From Tolypothrix brevis GSE-NOS-MK-07-07A (GTDB taxonomy: Bacteria; Cyanobacteriota; Cyanobacteriia; Cyanobacteriales; Nostocaceae), in contig JAHHIJ010000002.1 of assembly GCA_019358985.1 (NCBI GenBank), positions 62,001 through 126,000 of the forward strand: a stretch of DNA of 64,000 nucleotides. Direction: 5' to 3'. The first letter of the stretch is position 1. The number at the start of each line of letters is the position of its first letter. The notes beneath the pieces were generated by a model that had not been told where the DNA came from, ran no database searches, and saw only the letters and a program-made list of their open reading frames with translations. Below are positions 27,174-35,499 of this stretch, piece after piece. The position numbers were made by a program, and so were the translations under genes.

Positions 27174-27465
27174 ATACGCATCAGGGTGTATTCATCATAA
27201 TTGTAATCCATCACAGGGCGATCAATTACAATAAAATCCATATTCCGCACTTCAAGATGTAGTAGATTGATATTCAAGAATTGTTTCTAAATAGTGGTCA
27301 ATTATTAAGTATTAATACTGGATAATCATTGGTAATTTGTATCTAACCATCATTAGCCAAATCCTGGAAATCTATGTATATTACACAATGAAGTGCAGAA
27401 TGTGCGATAAAACGAAACTCTTGTGTTTCCAAGGATTATATCATGTCCGGTAGATTACATATGAT

Positions 27466-27514
27466 GTAGAGACGTAGCAATGCTACGTCTCTACATCTTT
27501 TCTGGAGATGTCTA
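27466..27514. mobile_element. MITE half with GACGTAGCAATGCTACGTC palindrome
   Basis: The palindrome 27466-27494 is followed directly by ATCTTTTCTGGAGATGTCTA, the right inverted end; the AAGGGTTTC interior is missing. Confidence 0.7.
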
Positions 27515-27537
27515 TTAATAAAAACATTGCAACCGTC

Positions 27538-27566
27538 GTAGAGACGTTCCGTCGGAACGTCTTTAC
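27538..27566. repeat. Interspersed palindrome GACGTTCCGTCGGAACGTC
   Basis: Arms GTAGAGACG and CGTCTTTAC. It lies 24 bases after the MITE half and before the recR stop. Confidence 0.8.
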
Positions 27567-27602
27567 AAAAGTAAGTAATTTACCGGAGATGATATAATAT
27601 AA

Positions 27603-28199
27603 CTAATCTAATTCTCGACGTCCTTCCAAAGCTCTTGCCAGCGTCACTTCATCAGCATATTCCAAATCGCCACCTACAGGCAAACCAAAAGCAATCCGTG
27701 TTACTTTGGTAAATGGCTTGATTAATTGACCAATATATAGTGTGGTAGTTTCTCCTTCGATACTCTGACTAATTGCTAGAATAACTTCTTTGGGTTTATC
27801 TTTACTTACCCGTCGCACCAAAGCTTGTAGAGTTAACTGTTCTGGACCAATTCCATCTATGGGAGAAATTACCCCACCTAAGACATGATACTTGCCTTTG
27901 TACTCGCGGGTTTTTTCTAGTGCAATCAAATCGCGAGAATCGGCAACCACACAGATAGTGCTGTTGTCACGGTTAGGGTTGCGGCAGATTTCACAAACAG
28001 GTTCAGAAGATAAGTGAAAGCAGACAGAACACAAACCTATCTGTTTTTTTGCCTCAATTAAAGCTTGTGCTAAATCTTCTACTTCTGATTCTGGACGCTT
28101 CAAGATGTGCAGCGCTAAACGTTGGGCAGTTTTTGGACCCACACCTGGCAAACGTTGCAATTGTTCAATTAACCGTGCTAAAGGACGTGCGTAAACCGT
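27603..28199 (-). CDS. recR: Recombination protein RecR
   Basis: RecR binds RecO/RecF and DNA to load RecA at gaps. Seen: the helix-hairpin-helix [16 protein letters not shown], a zinc finger with C-x2-C...C-x2-C ([19 protein letters not shown]), a Toprim domain ([27 protein letters not shown]) and the C-terminal [20 protein letters not shown]. The conserved N-terminal helix [13 protein letters not shown] lies upstream of the first usual start (TTG at 28160, which would leave 185 residues). In that frame the only plausible codon before it is ACG at 28197-28199, preceded by GTGGAGATAAG, which gives the family length of 198. I therefore place the start at ACG but with reservation. Confidence 0.85.
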   Translation of the reverse strand, partial: TVYARPLARLIEQLQRLPGVGPKTAQRLALHILKRPESEVEDLAQALIEAKKQIGLCSVCFHLSSEPVCEICRNPNRDNSTICVVADSRDLIALEKTREYKGKYHVLGGVISPIDGIGPEQLTLQALVRRVSKDKPKEVILAISQSIEGETTTLYIGQLIKPFTKVTRIAFGLPVGGDLEYADEVTLARALEGRRELD

Positions 28200-28308
28200 T
28201 GTCTTATCTCCACTATTTTCCTACTATTACTATAATGACATTTTTGGGGACTTTGGCTCCACATTTTTTCCGCCCTTGATTAGACGTAGCACTTGGTAGT
28301 CTCTACAT

Positions 28309-28400
28309 TAGACATCGACCGAATTTAATTATGCGTTACCCGAAACCCTTGTAGAGACGTTCCGCCGGAACGTCTTTACGTATGAATCTGGAGATGTCTA
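28309..28400. mobile_element. Complete MITE carrying GACGTTCCGCCGGAACGTC
   Basis: From TAGACATCGACCGAATTTAA to CTGGAGATGTCTA (92 bp), with GCGTTACCCGAAACCCTTG and the palindrome 28351-28379. It is in the opposite orientation to the copy at 21291. On both sides is the direct repeat TTGATTAGACGTAGCACTTG followed by GTAGTCTCTACATT (28277-28308 and 28415-28446). Confidence 0.78.
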
Positions 28401-28516
28401 TTCATTTTCACCTTTGATTAGACGTAGCACTTGGTAGTCTCTACATTCATTTTCACTTTGTATGTCGCCAAAGTATATGGACGCAGTTGGATCAAATATG
28501 TAGGATAAGACTTAAT

Positions 28517-29308
28517 TTAATCAGGCATAATTGTTTGGTGAAGATTGGCGCCACTAAAGTTAGCTCCTCTAATTTTAGCGCCTTTGAGGTTAGCACCTTT
28601 GAGGTTAGCGCCTGCGAAGTTCGCACTATTTAAGTTAGTCCATCTCAAGTTAGCTTTGCTCAAGTCAGCTTCACTCAAGTTAGCCTTGCTCAGGTATGCA
28701 CCAACCAGGTGAGCATAACTTAAATTGGCTTTGTACAAATCAGTTTTATAAAGATAAGCTCCGATTACTTCTGCTTCATAGAGATTTGCTTGGCTTAAGT
28801 CAGCTGCAATCAAGTTAGCTTCCACCAGGTTAGCAAAACTCAAGTTAGCTCGACAAAGTTTTACCGCTTCTAAATCAGCACCTCTCAAGTTAGCTTTGCT
28901 CAAGTCAGTGCCAATTAAATTAGCATAAGCGATCGCAGCATCTTTCAGATTTGCCTCACTCAAATTAGCTCCAATCAAATTGGCATAACTCAAATCTGCT
29001 TGTGTCAGTGTAGCACCGCTCAAGTTAGCAACACTCAAGTTAGCTTCAATCAGGTTTGATTCAATCAAGTTTGCTTTATCAAGGTTAGCGCTACTCAAGT
29101 TAGCACCACTGAGGTTTGCTCGCACAAGTAAAGCATTACTCAAATCCACCCTGCTCAAGTTTACCCCTTGAAGGTTTGCACCTCTGAGATTATACCCAGA
29201 GAGGTTTGCAGCGCTGATATCTGGTTCAATCTGGGGATTTTTCTTTCTCCACTCAGTCCATGTAACTGCACCTGCTTTCAGTAAAGCTAGATGCTCTCGA
29301 TTTGCCAT
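28517..29308 (-). CDS. Pentapeptide repeat protein
   Basis: A 263-residue protein made almost entirely of A(D/N)LXX repeats from about residue 30 to the end, predicted to fold as a right-handed quadrilateral beta-helix of roughly eleven coils. The N-terminal 30 residues (REHLALLKAGAVTWTEWRKK) form a helical cap typical of cyanobacterial members. Function is unknown; some family members mimic DNA. It lies 11 bases downstream of ccmP and is probably cotranscribed with it. Confidence 0.92.
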   Translation of the reverse strand: MANREHLALLKAGAVTWTEWRKKNPQIEPDISAANLSGYNLRGANLQGVNLSRVDLSNALLVRANLSGANLSSANLDKANLIESNLIEANLSVANLSGATLTQADLSYANLIGANLSEANLKDAAIAYANLIGTDLSKANLRGADLEAVKLCRANLSFANLVEANLIAADLSQANLYEAEVIGAYLYKTDLYKANLSYAHLVGAYLSKANLSEADLSKANLRWTNLNSANFAGANLKGANLKGAKIRGANFSGANLHQTIMPD

Positions 29309-29319
29309 GATATTTAATT

Positions 29320-29961
29320 TTACTCCTGACGCCCACCCTGAAGACTTGTCCGACCAGGGACACTTTCAATCGCTGCTAACGCTCCTTGAGCACCTGCGAG
29401 AATATCCCGTTCATGTCCACCTAAGTAAAGCCGTCCAAAACTCCCCACAGCTTGCACCTCAAGAATATTAATCGATGCTGCTTTCTCAGCTTCATTCGCG
29501 GCAAGTGCAGCGTAAGCAGCAGGTTCAACTTCTAAAACATACAGCGTTTGCCCAGCTAATAGTAACTGTCCTCGTCGAGTGCGATTAATAAGTTGTGTTT
29601 GGTAAGCATCAACATTGCGGATAATCTGGGTGGAAACGACACGGGGTTTCAGACACTCTTCTTTTTTAACTCCTAACATAGCCAAAACCGCTTGACCAGC
29701 AGCTCGTGTTTCCCCTTGAGAACCGGAATGAACTTCCAATAAGCCATAGAGTCGTTCAACTACTTGTACTCCCGGACGAACAGAAGCAGATTTGAGTGCG
29801 ACATCGGTAATTTTATTAATTTCGATACCAGGGGAGACTTCAATCCATAGCGATGTATCTCCTGGTAATGGCAAGAAACCTTGGGCTACTGTTCCTATAT
29901 ATGCTGCGTGTTGAGGTTGCAGGCTGTCTAGAAAGACAAAACTGCGTAGTTCTATTCCCAA
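29320..29961 (-). CDS. ccmP: Carboxysome shell protein CcmP (tandem BMC domain)
   Basis: A 213-residue BMC-T shell protein of the beta-carboxysome, with two fused bacterial-microcompartment domains (about 1-105 and 110-205) that form trimers with a gated pore for larger metabolites. The sequence [39 protein letters not shown] and [20 protein letters not shown] is characteristic of CcmP rather than CcmO. It is remote from any ccmKLMN cluster, as is usual for ccmP. It is followed at 11 bases by the pentapeptide gene. Confidence 0.9.
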   Translation of the reverse strand: MGIELRSFVFLDSLQPQHAAYIGTVAQGFLPLPGDTSLWIEVSPGIEINKITDVALKSASVRPGVQVVERLYGLLEVHSGSQGETRAAGQAVLAMLGVKKEECLKPRVVSTQIIRNVDAYQTQLINRTRRGQLLLAGQTLYVLEVEPAAYAALAANEAEKAASINILEVQAVGSFGRLYLGGHERDILAGAQGALAAIESVPGRTSLQGGRQE

Positions 29962-29967
29962 AGTTTA

Positions 29968-30330
29968 GCTCTCCAGTCATCAGAAAAATGGGTATGAAAC
30001 CCCGTCCTTGTAGGACGGCTTTATATTTGCTCCATTACCGTCTAGGGATTGCTTAATTCGGTGTACTTTTGTGAATCAGTTGCTTTCTAACGGTTTCCGT
30101 TCCGGCAAACTGATGAACCCGAAGGGTTTTGTACTTTCAATGGGACAGTTACCATTTCAAATCTCACAATCCTGTACGCATAATGTTTGCTCTTTCGAGC
30201 CTCCCTTGCGGGGTGATGTTAGCCTAGACCAGTTATAAGAGCTTGTTTAAGCTTGCAACACTGTTCCATTGACCTTAGAACTGTTTAATCACAAGCGACA
30301 GGGCGGGGGACTGGCTGCGTATCCCAAGGT
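29968..30330 (-). mobile_element. IS200/IS605-type right end with omega-RNA-like region, no transposase
   Basis: Read on the minus strand, a structured segment (ATCACCCCGCAAGGGAGGCT, then GTACAGGATTGTGAGATTTG) leads to a hairpin (CCGTCC with GGACGG, near 30003-30020) and the end GGGGTTTCATACCCATTTTT CTGATGA is partly shared with 21815-21842. This order (structured transcript, hairpin, end) is that of TnpB-associated IS605-like right ends, but there is no tnpB or tnpA frame upstream. Assignment to omega-RNA is by resemblance only. Confidence 0.5.
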
Positions 30331-30618
30331 GTCGTGACTCAAATAACGTCTACCCTTCGACAAGCTCAGGGTGGTCGGGTCAGAATGGCTTGTTAGATTT
30401 CTCTTTCAAGCGTCAGCATGACGGCTGAGGTTCCTGACATTGCGACGTATATGTGTAACCTTAAACTACCATAAGGCTAGTACAAGACGGCAAGATGACC
30501 AAAAAACGAACCGCACTACTATCGCACAGAACACAGAGGAATAAGAGTTTGAGAGAGTTTTTGCGTAAGTCCTGTAGTAGTTTTATTTACGCCGTACTGC
30601 TTAAACCACGTCAGCTAT
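30331..30618. other. Intergenic region, no gene seen
   Basis: AT-balanced sequence with a common interspersed repeat (CTACCCTTCGACAAGCTCAG near 30350) that is widespread in cyanobacteria and other bacteria. No coding frame is supported. Confidence 0.4.
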
Positions 30619-30710
30619 TAGATATTTTGTAGAAAAGATGTAGAGACGTAGCACTGCTACGTCTAATCAAGGGTTGTGGACAAGGCATATTTAATTTTCG
30701 GAGGTGTCTA
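30619..30710. mobile_element. Nearly complete MITE with GACGTAGCACTGCTACGTC
   Basis: Left end TAGATATTTTGTAGAAAAGA is diverged; the right end is TTTTCGGAGGTGTCTA. The interior AAGGGTTGTGGACAAGGC and the palindrome match the family. The right palindrome arm is replaced by GTCTAATC, as in the copy at 40825. Confidence 0.7.
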
Positions 30711-30835
30711 TTGCCTGCATATGCCCTCATACCCTCAAACTAAAGTCTAGAGCCTTGCGCGTACAAAGCTTACCTAGTGTTTGCTCAAATGTAACGGTAA
30801 GTTATAGTTGGTAATTACTTTTGCTCATTAGTTTC

Positions 30836-33193
30836 ATGATTCAAGCGAGTGGTGTAGTTATTTGTCTTGGCTACATTTTCGGGTTGCTATTTACAGCAGT
30901 TCCTTTCGGTGGATTTTGGGTGTTGATTTTAGGGATAGTGGGAGCGGTTTTTTTCAGAAGACGCCGCATTAATTCAGCTAAACTGTCTCAGAAAACAGAG
31001 AAGCATCCAGGGAAAACAAAGGCTGCACCACCTACTTGGCAAACTAATGCCAAGCCAATCACATGGATAGTTGCTGGCTTAGTTGGGTTACTTGCAAGCT
31101 TCTATTTTCAATTGCGTGTACCCCAACCGGGAAAAAATGATATCAGTTTGTTTGTTCCACCAGGAAATAACAACAATCAAGAGCAACTTGTGATTGTTCG
31201 AGGGGAGGTGGCAAGTATACCCCGGTTAACTCGCAGTCAACGGGGACAATTTTGGTTGCAAGTCAAGACTCTTGATGAGGTAAAAAATGAAAGTAACTCA
31301 GCAGGTATGAGTAAAGGAGCAACAGGTAAATTGTATGTGACTGTGCCTTTACTTCAAGCTACTGGGTTAAGTCCTGGTGAACAAGTTGCAATAACTGGGG
31401 TTTTGTATAAACCAAAAGCAGCATCAAATCCTGGTAGTTTCGACTTTCAAAAGTTTCTTAACCAGCAAGGGGCTTTTGCTGGTTTGATTGGAAAGCAGAT
31501 CAATATTTTAGAAGAAGAAAATAAATGGGGATGGTGGAAAATCGGGGAGCGAATTGTCCAATCGCAAGTTCGTTGGTTAGGTATCCCCGAAGGTCCCCTT
31601 GTCAGTGCTATGGTTTTGGGTAGCAAAGCTGTTGATTTGCCTTACGATATTCGCGATTTGTTTGTCCAAGCAGGGTTAGCTCATGCTTTGGCTGCTTCCG
31701 GATTTCAAACTTCTCTAATATTAGGTGTGGTGCTGGGGTTGACTAAGCGCACCAAACGTGTAACGCAATTTGTTCTTGGCTCGTTTGCCTTACTTCTTTT
31801 CTTGAGTTTAACTGGTTTTCAGCCGTCGGTACTGAGAGCGGTGATTATGGGATTTGCCGCGTTAATTGCTTTGGTATTAAAACGAAAGGTAGTGCAGTTG
31901 GGATCATTACTGCTAGCGGCAACGCTGTTGTTGTTGTTTAATCCTTTGTGGATTTGGGATTTAGGATTTCAGTTGAGTTTTTTAGCAACGCTGGGATTGA
32001 TTGTGACAGTACCACCGTTAACTCAGCGTTTGAATTGGTTGCCTCCTGCGATCGCATCTTTAATTGCTGTTCCCCTAGCGGCGACGATTTGGACTTTACC
32101 AGTGCAGCTTTACACATTTGGAGTTGTGCCAATTTATAGCATACTACTAAATATCATTAGCACTCCATTCATTTCTATTATTAGTATTGGTGGGATTATC
32201 AGCGCCATACCCGCGTTAATTTTACCAGACGCTGGCGGCGTTTTTGCTGTGGTGTTACATTACCCTACAGATTGGCTAATTAAGTTAGTGGAATTTTTCA
32301 GAAATTTGCCAGGAAATTCTCTTGCTGTTGGCACGATATCTATTTGGCAACTGGTGGCAATCTATGCACTAATTACAGCGGTTTGGTTGGTGCGTTGGTG
32401 GCAGCAACGGTGGTGGTTTGCAAGTGTGATTGCGGTTGCTTTGGTGTTGATACCAGTTTGGCATTCTGCAAGTAGTTTATTTAGGATTACGGTGCTTGCG
32501 GCTGATAGAGAACCAGTTGTGGTGATTCAGAACCAAGGAAGGGTAACGCTGATTAATAGTGGTGATGAAGGTACGGGGCGCTACACAATTGTACCATTTT
32601 TGCAACAGCAAGGTGTGAATCAAATTGATTGGGCGATCGCTCTTCATTTCCAAGGCAATAATAGCAATGGTTGGTTGGAGGTGCTGCAACGTTTGCCCAT
32701 TAAGGTTTTCTATGATTATTCTGCTACCCCAGACAATATATTGGCAAGTCAGGCTATCCAAAAGGAACTACCAAAAAGCAAGGGAATTTATCAGCCTTTG
32801 TCCCTCGGTCAAACTGTGAATACTGGTTCGACAGTCGTGCAGTTAATTAATGACCAATTACCCATCTTACAAATGCAAATTCAAAATCAAAGTTGGTTGT
32901 TGGTGGGTAATCTCAAGTCAGACGAACTGCGTCAACTTTTGAAGAAGAAAGACTTGCCTCATCCGCAAGTGCTTTGGTGCGCTACTGAATCTTTGAAAGA
33001 TTTGGTTTTGGCGCTGCAACCACAGATAGCGATCGCACCTAACGCTGACCTTGACCCAAAAATTGTCTCCGAATTGAGTCAAAGCAAGACGAAGCTCTTT
33101 TTTACTGGGCGAGATGGAGCAATTCAATGGACTCCCAAAGGTGAGTTTGAGGCGTTTATTCAAGCTTCAGAAAATAGAGCTTCAGTGTTGTGA
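30836..33193 (+). CDS. ComEC/Rec2-family DNA uptake channel protein
   Basis: A 785-residue membrane protein for transport of single-stranded DNA across the inner membrane in natural transformation. N-terminal helices (about 1-75) are followed by a soluble OB-like domain (DUF4131, about 100-225), the multi-span Competence domain (about 240-500, with LFVQAGLAHALAASGFQTSL, SLTGFQPSVLRAVIMGF and LWIWDLGFQLSFLATLGL) and a C-terminal metallo-beta-lactamase-like domain (about 540-785). The position where HxHxDH is expected reads ALHFQGNNSNGW, so the metal ligands are not conserved. ATG 30836 is preferred over TTG 30821. Confidence 0.85.
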   Translation: MIQASGVVICLGYIFGLLFTAVPFGGFWVLILGIVGAVFFRRRRINSAKLSQKTEKHPGKTKAAPPTWQTNAKPITWIVAGLVGLLASFYFQLRVPQPGKNDISLFVPPGNNNNQEQLVIVRGEVASIPRLTRSQRGQFWLQVKTLDEVKNESNSAGMSKGATGKLYVTVPLLQATGLSPGEQVAITGVLYKPKAASNPGSFDFQKFLNQQGAFAGLIGKQINILEEENKWGWWKIGERIVQSQVRWLGIPEGPLVSAMVLGSKAVDLPYDIRDLFVQAGLAHALAASGFQTSLILGVVLGLTKRTKRVTQFVLGSFALLLFLSLTGFQPSVLRAVIMGFAALIALVLKRKVVQLGSLLLAATLLLLFNPLWIWDLGFQLSFLATLGLIVTVPPLTQRLNWLPPAIASLIAVPLAATIWTLPVQLYTFGVVPIYSILLNIISTPFISIISIGGIISAIPALILPDAGGVFAVVLHYPTDWLIKLVEFFRNLPGNSLAVGTISIWQLVAIYALITAVWLVRWWQQRWWFASVIAVALVLIPVWHSASSLFRITVLAADREPVVVIQNQGRVTLINSGDEGTGRYTIVPFLQQQGVNQIDWAIALHFQGNNSNGWLEVLQRLPIKVFYDYSATPDNILASQAIQKELPKSKGIYQPLSLGQTVNTGSTVVQLINDQLPILQMQIQNQSWLLVGNLKSDELRQLLKKKDLPHPQVLWCATESLKDLVLALQPQIAIAPNADLDPKIVSELSQSKTKLFFTGRDGAIQWTPKGEFEAFIQASENRASVL

Positions 33194-33244
33194 AAATTCA
33201 TCAGTTCGTGGTAGTGTAATTACTATAGGCTTAATATGTCTTGT

Positions 33245-33329
33245 GGAGAGGTGTCCGAGTGGTTGATGGTGACGCACTCGAAATGCGTTTTAGGGAAACC
33301 TAACGGGGGTTCAAATCCCCCCCTCTCCG
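33245..33329 (+). tRNA. tRNA-Ser(CGA)
   Basis: The acceptor stem GGAGAGG/CCTCTCC, a 5-bp anticodon stem ACGCA/TGCGT with loop CTCGAAA (anticodon CGA, reading UCG), a long class II variable arm (TTTAGGGAAACCTAA) and a perfect T stem GGGGG-TTCAAAT-CCCCC are all visible. The discriminator base is G. CCA is not encoded. Length 85 nt. Confidence 0.97.
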
Positions 33330-33357
33330 TTGAAAGTTTAGGATAAGCAGTCTCTTC

Positions 33358-33426
33358 CTCTAATCGAATACACGTAGAGACGTAGCAGTGCTACGTCTCT
33401 ACAAGGAGAGGGGTTTTATATATGTA
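33358..33426. repeat. Palindrome GACGTAGCAGTGCTACGTC with extended flanks
   Basis: Second copy of the about 75-bp repeat at 24855-24935, including CTAATCGAATACAC upstream and AAGGAGAGGGGTTTTATATA downstream. It begins just after the tRNA. Confidence 0.82.
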
Positions 33427-33481
33427 CTTCCTAAGGAGTAAAATTTTATCACGCTAAGTACAGCATTTGATTAATTTGTCG

Positions 33482-33592
33482 CTAGTAGAGCATCCTTGAC
33501 GATTGCCGGATAAATTTTGCCATTAATCATTGAAAACGTCTTCGCAAAACTTGAAAACCTCTATCCGGTGATCGACGATTAAGGTCTACTAG
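33482..33592. repeat. 111-bp imperfect inverted-repeat element with CTAGTAGA ends
   Basis: CTAGTAGA at 33482-33489 is mirrored by TCTACTAG at 33585-33592, and the arms extend imperfectly inward for about 30 bases to CGGATA / TATCCG. No gene inside. It resembles a small non-autonomous element. Confidence 0.5.
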
Positions 33593-33654
33593 TTAAATTT
33601 GGCAATACCCTTGCATTGTGATTGCATCGGGTGACAATGGCATTGCATCGAGTC

Positions 33655-33908
33655 ATATCATGTCCGGTTGATTAACACTAATAAAAGCATCGCAACCGTC
33701 GTCAAGACGTTCCGCCGAAACGTCTCTACAGTATGTGTGATTAGCCGGACATGATATGATATCATGTCCAGTTGATTACTTACTAAACGCCAAGAACCCC
33801 ACCCCGCCAGAGCTACGCTTTGTCTCCCCTCCCCGCCGGCGGGGAGGGGCTGATCGGGGTGGGGTGCAATGACTATGGGAATCATAACTAATTATCCGGA
33901 CATGATAT
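33655..33908. mobile_element. Two abutting ATATCATGTCCGG inverted-repeat elements
   Basis: Element 1 (33655-33757) and element 2 (33758-33908) each begin with ATATCATGTCC and end with GGACATGATAT. The first contains a GACGTTCCGCCGAAACGTC palindrome, the second a GC-rich palindrome (CCCCGCCGGCGGGG) within an interspersed repeat. A lone end occurs at 27437-27449. No coding capacity. Confidence 0.65.
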
Positions 33909-34041
33909 CACAATGGCATTGCAGTCTTGTTAAATATTTCGCTCTCAAGATTTGCAAAGAGGACACTTTAATTTATCCTAAAAATGGGGAATTTTTGGGG
34001 TAAACTAATCCCATAATCCCAGGAGTGGCACAAGTGCGAAT

Positions 34042-35211
34042 ATGGTAAATAGAATTGGGCGATTACTCCCGTTGAGTTTTATCAGCTTCTGTTTTTGTGT
34101 AGGCATTAGTATCGGAATCTTTGTCCGCTTTGGGCAAGTGCAGCGATCGCAAGCTGCAAGTTCAGAGGAAGCTATACCCCTTTTACCAGGATATGAGCCA
34201 GAATACACACCACCGTCAGTTTTTGAGGAGCCTGAATCGGATTATATCACGATTCAGGCTGTGGGGGATGTGATTCCCGGTACTAATTATCCTAATAACA
34301 GACTTCCACGCGATCGCAATCAACTAATTCCCAAGTCGGTGCGAGCATACTTGCAAAGAGCCGATTTATTATTTGGCAATCTTGAAACTAGCTTAACTAC
34401 CTATCCCTATTCTTCTAAAGATATCAATCAAGGACAAACTTTTGCCTTTCGTTCTCCACCAACATATGCAAAGTTGTTTGCTGATGTTGGCTTTGATGTT
34501 TTCAATATGGCGAACAACCATGCATTAGACTTTGGTAAAACAGGATTTCGAGATACAGTTAATAATCTTGCCGAAGTTGGCATTGAAACATTAGGTCATA
34601 AAAATCAAATTCTTTATAAACAAGTTCGTAATGTCCCGGTAGCGATGATTGGGTTTACTACCTACGATATTTACAACTCAATGCACGATTTAGAAACAGC
34701 TAAAGCTCTTGTTGAAGAAGCGAGAACAAATGCCAATTTAGTAATTATTTCCATGCAGGCAGGAGCGGAGGGAACCGGGGCAATGCATGTGAAAAATCAA
34801 ACAGAATATTTCTATGGAGAAAACCGAGGAAATTCAATGAAGTTTGCTCGCACAATGATTGACGCAGGTGCAGATTTAGTTATCGGACATGGACCTCACG
34901 TACCGAGAGCGATGGAAATCTATAAAGGAAAACTCATCGCTTATTCCTTAGGAAACTTTATCGGATACCGGACTTTATCAACAGAAGCCGAAACCGGTTA
35001 TTCAATGATTTTAGAAGTGAAAATAAACCCTTATGGCGAATTAGTAGGAAGTAAAATTATCCCGGTTCGGATAAATCGGCAGGGAATTCCCCATATAGAT
35101 CAGCGTTTTACAACTGTCAGTCTTTTACGTTATTTGAATAAGAGTGATTTTCCTGATAAGCCGATAAAGATTAATAAAAAAGGAGAAATTGTCTTAGCGA
35201 ATATAAAATAA
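34042..35211 (+). CDS. CapA family metallophosphatase-like protein
   Basis: A 389-residue protein of the CapA/PgsA family (PGA_cap), calcineurin-like phosphoesterases linked to capsule polymer synthesis or anchoring. An N-terminal membrane anchor spans about residues 8-30. Motifs: QAVGDVIPGTNYP, FGNLETSLT, NMANNHALDFGKTG (N-N-H metal-binding), MQAGAEG and GHGPHVPRAMEIY. The catalytic domain is probably periplasmic. No other capsule gene is adjacent, so the substrate is unknown. Confidence 0.88.
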   Translation: MVNRIGRLLPLSFISFCFCVGISIGIFVRFGQVQRSQAASSEEAIPLLPGYEPEYTPPSVFEEPESDYITIQAVGDVIPGTNYPNNRLPRDRNQLIPKSVRAYLQRADLLFGNLETSLTTYPYSSKDINQGQTFAFRSPPTYAKLFADVGFDVFNMANNHALDFGKTGFRDTVNNLAEVGIETLGHKNQILYKQVRNVPVAMIGFTTYDIYNSMHDLETAKALVEEARTNANLVIISMQAGAEGTGAMHVKNQTEYFYGENRGNSMKFARTMIDAGADLVIGHGPHVPRAMEIYKGKLIAYSLGNFIGYRTLSTEAETGYSMILEVKINPYGELVGSKIIPVRINRQGIPHIDQRFTTVSLLRYLNKSDFPDKPIKINKKGEIVLANIK

Positions 35212-35223
35212 CCCAAAATCATT

Positions 35224-35252
35224 GTAGAGACGCGATACCCTTGCGTCTCTAC
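35224..35252. repeat. Palindromic repeat GTAGAGACGCGATACCC...GCGTCTCTAC
   Basis: Same outer arms as the main family with core CGATACCCTTG; complementary only in part. Confidence 0.75.
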
Positions 35253-35309
35253 ATACGCAAATACACAATTAAAATATTTAACCGAATCGTATTGGAACGT
35301 CTCGACGAT

Positions 35310-35338
35310 GTAGAGACGTAGCAGTGCTACGTCTCTAC
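35310..35338. repeat. Interspersed palindrome GACGTAGCAGTGCTACGTC
   Basis: Complete copy with both outer arms, about 160 bases upstream of aroC. Confidence 0.8.
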
Positions 35339-35499
35339 AATGATTTTGGTATTACGTAAAATCCTGAGTCATATATGAAATCAGTAACGCCAAACTTATG
35401 GTTATTACGCTAATATCTATAATGTTTTTTGTCTTTGTGATGAGGACAAAACATCAGCTAAAATACATAAGCCTAACTGCCAACTTTTAACTTTTAATT

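Larger units (their letters stand above)
27174..27602. other. Intergenic region with MITE pieces
   Basis: No gene. An ATATCATGTCCGG end (27437-27449) belongs to a second repeat family, followed by the palindrome GACGTAGCAATGCTACGTC with a right MITE end (27466-27514) and then GACGTTCCGTCGGAACGTC (27538-27566). Confidence 0.7.

Noticed and set aside
33245-33426. tRNA-Ser as an integration (att) site
   Set aside because: No integrase gene and no second copy of the tRNA 3' end were seen; only a small repeat follows.
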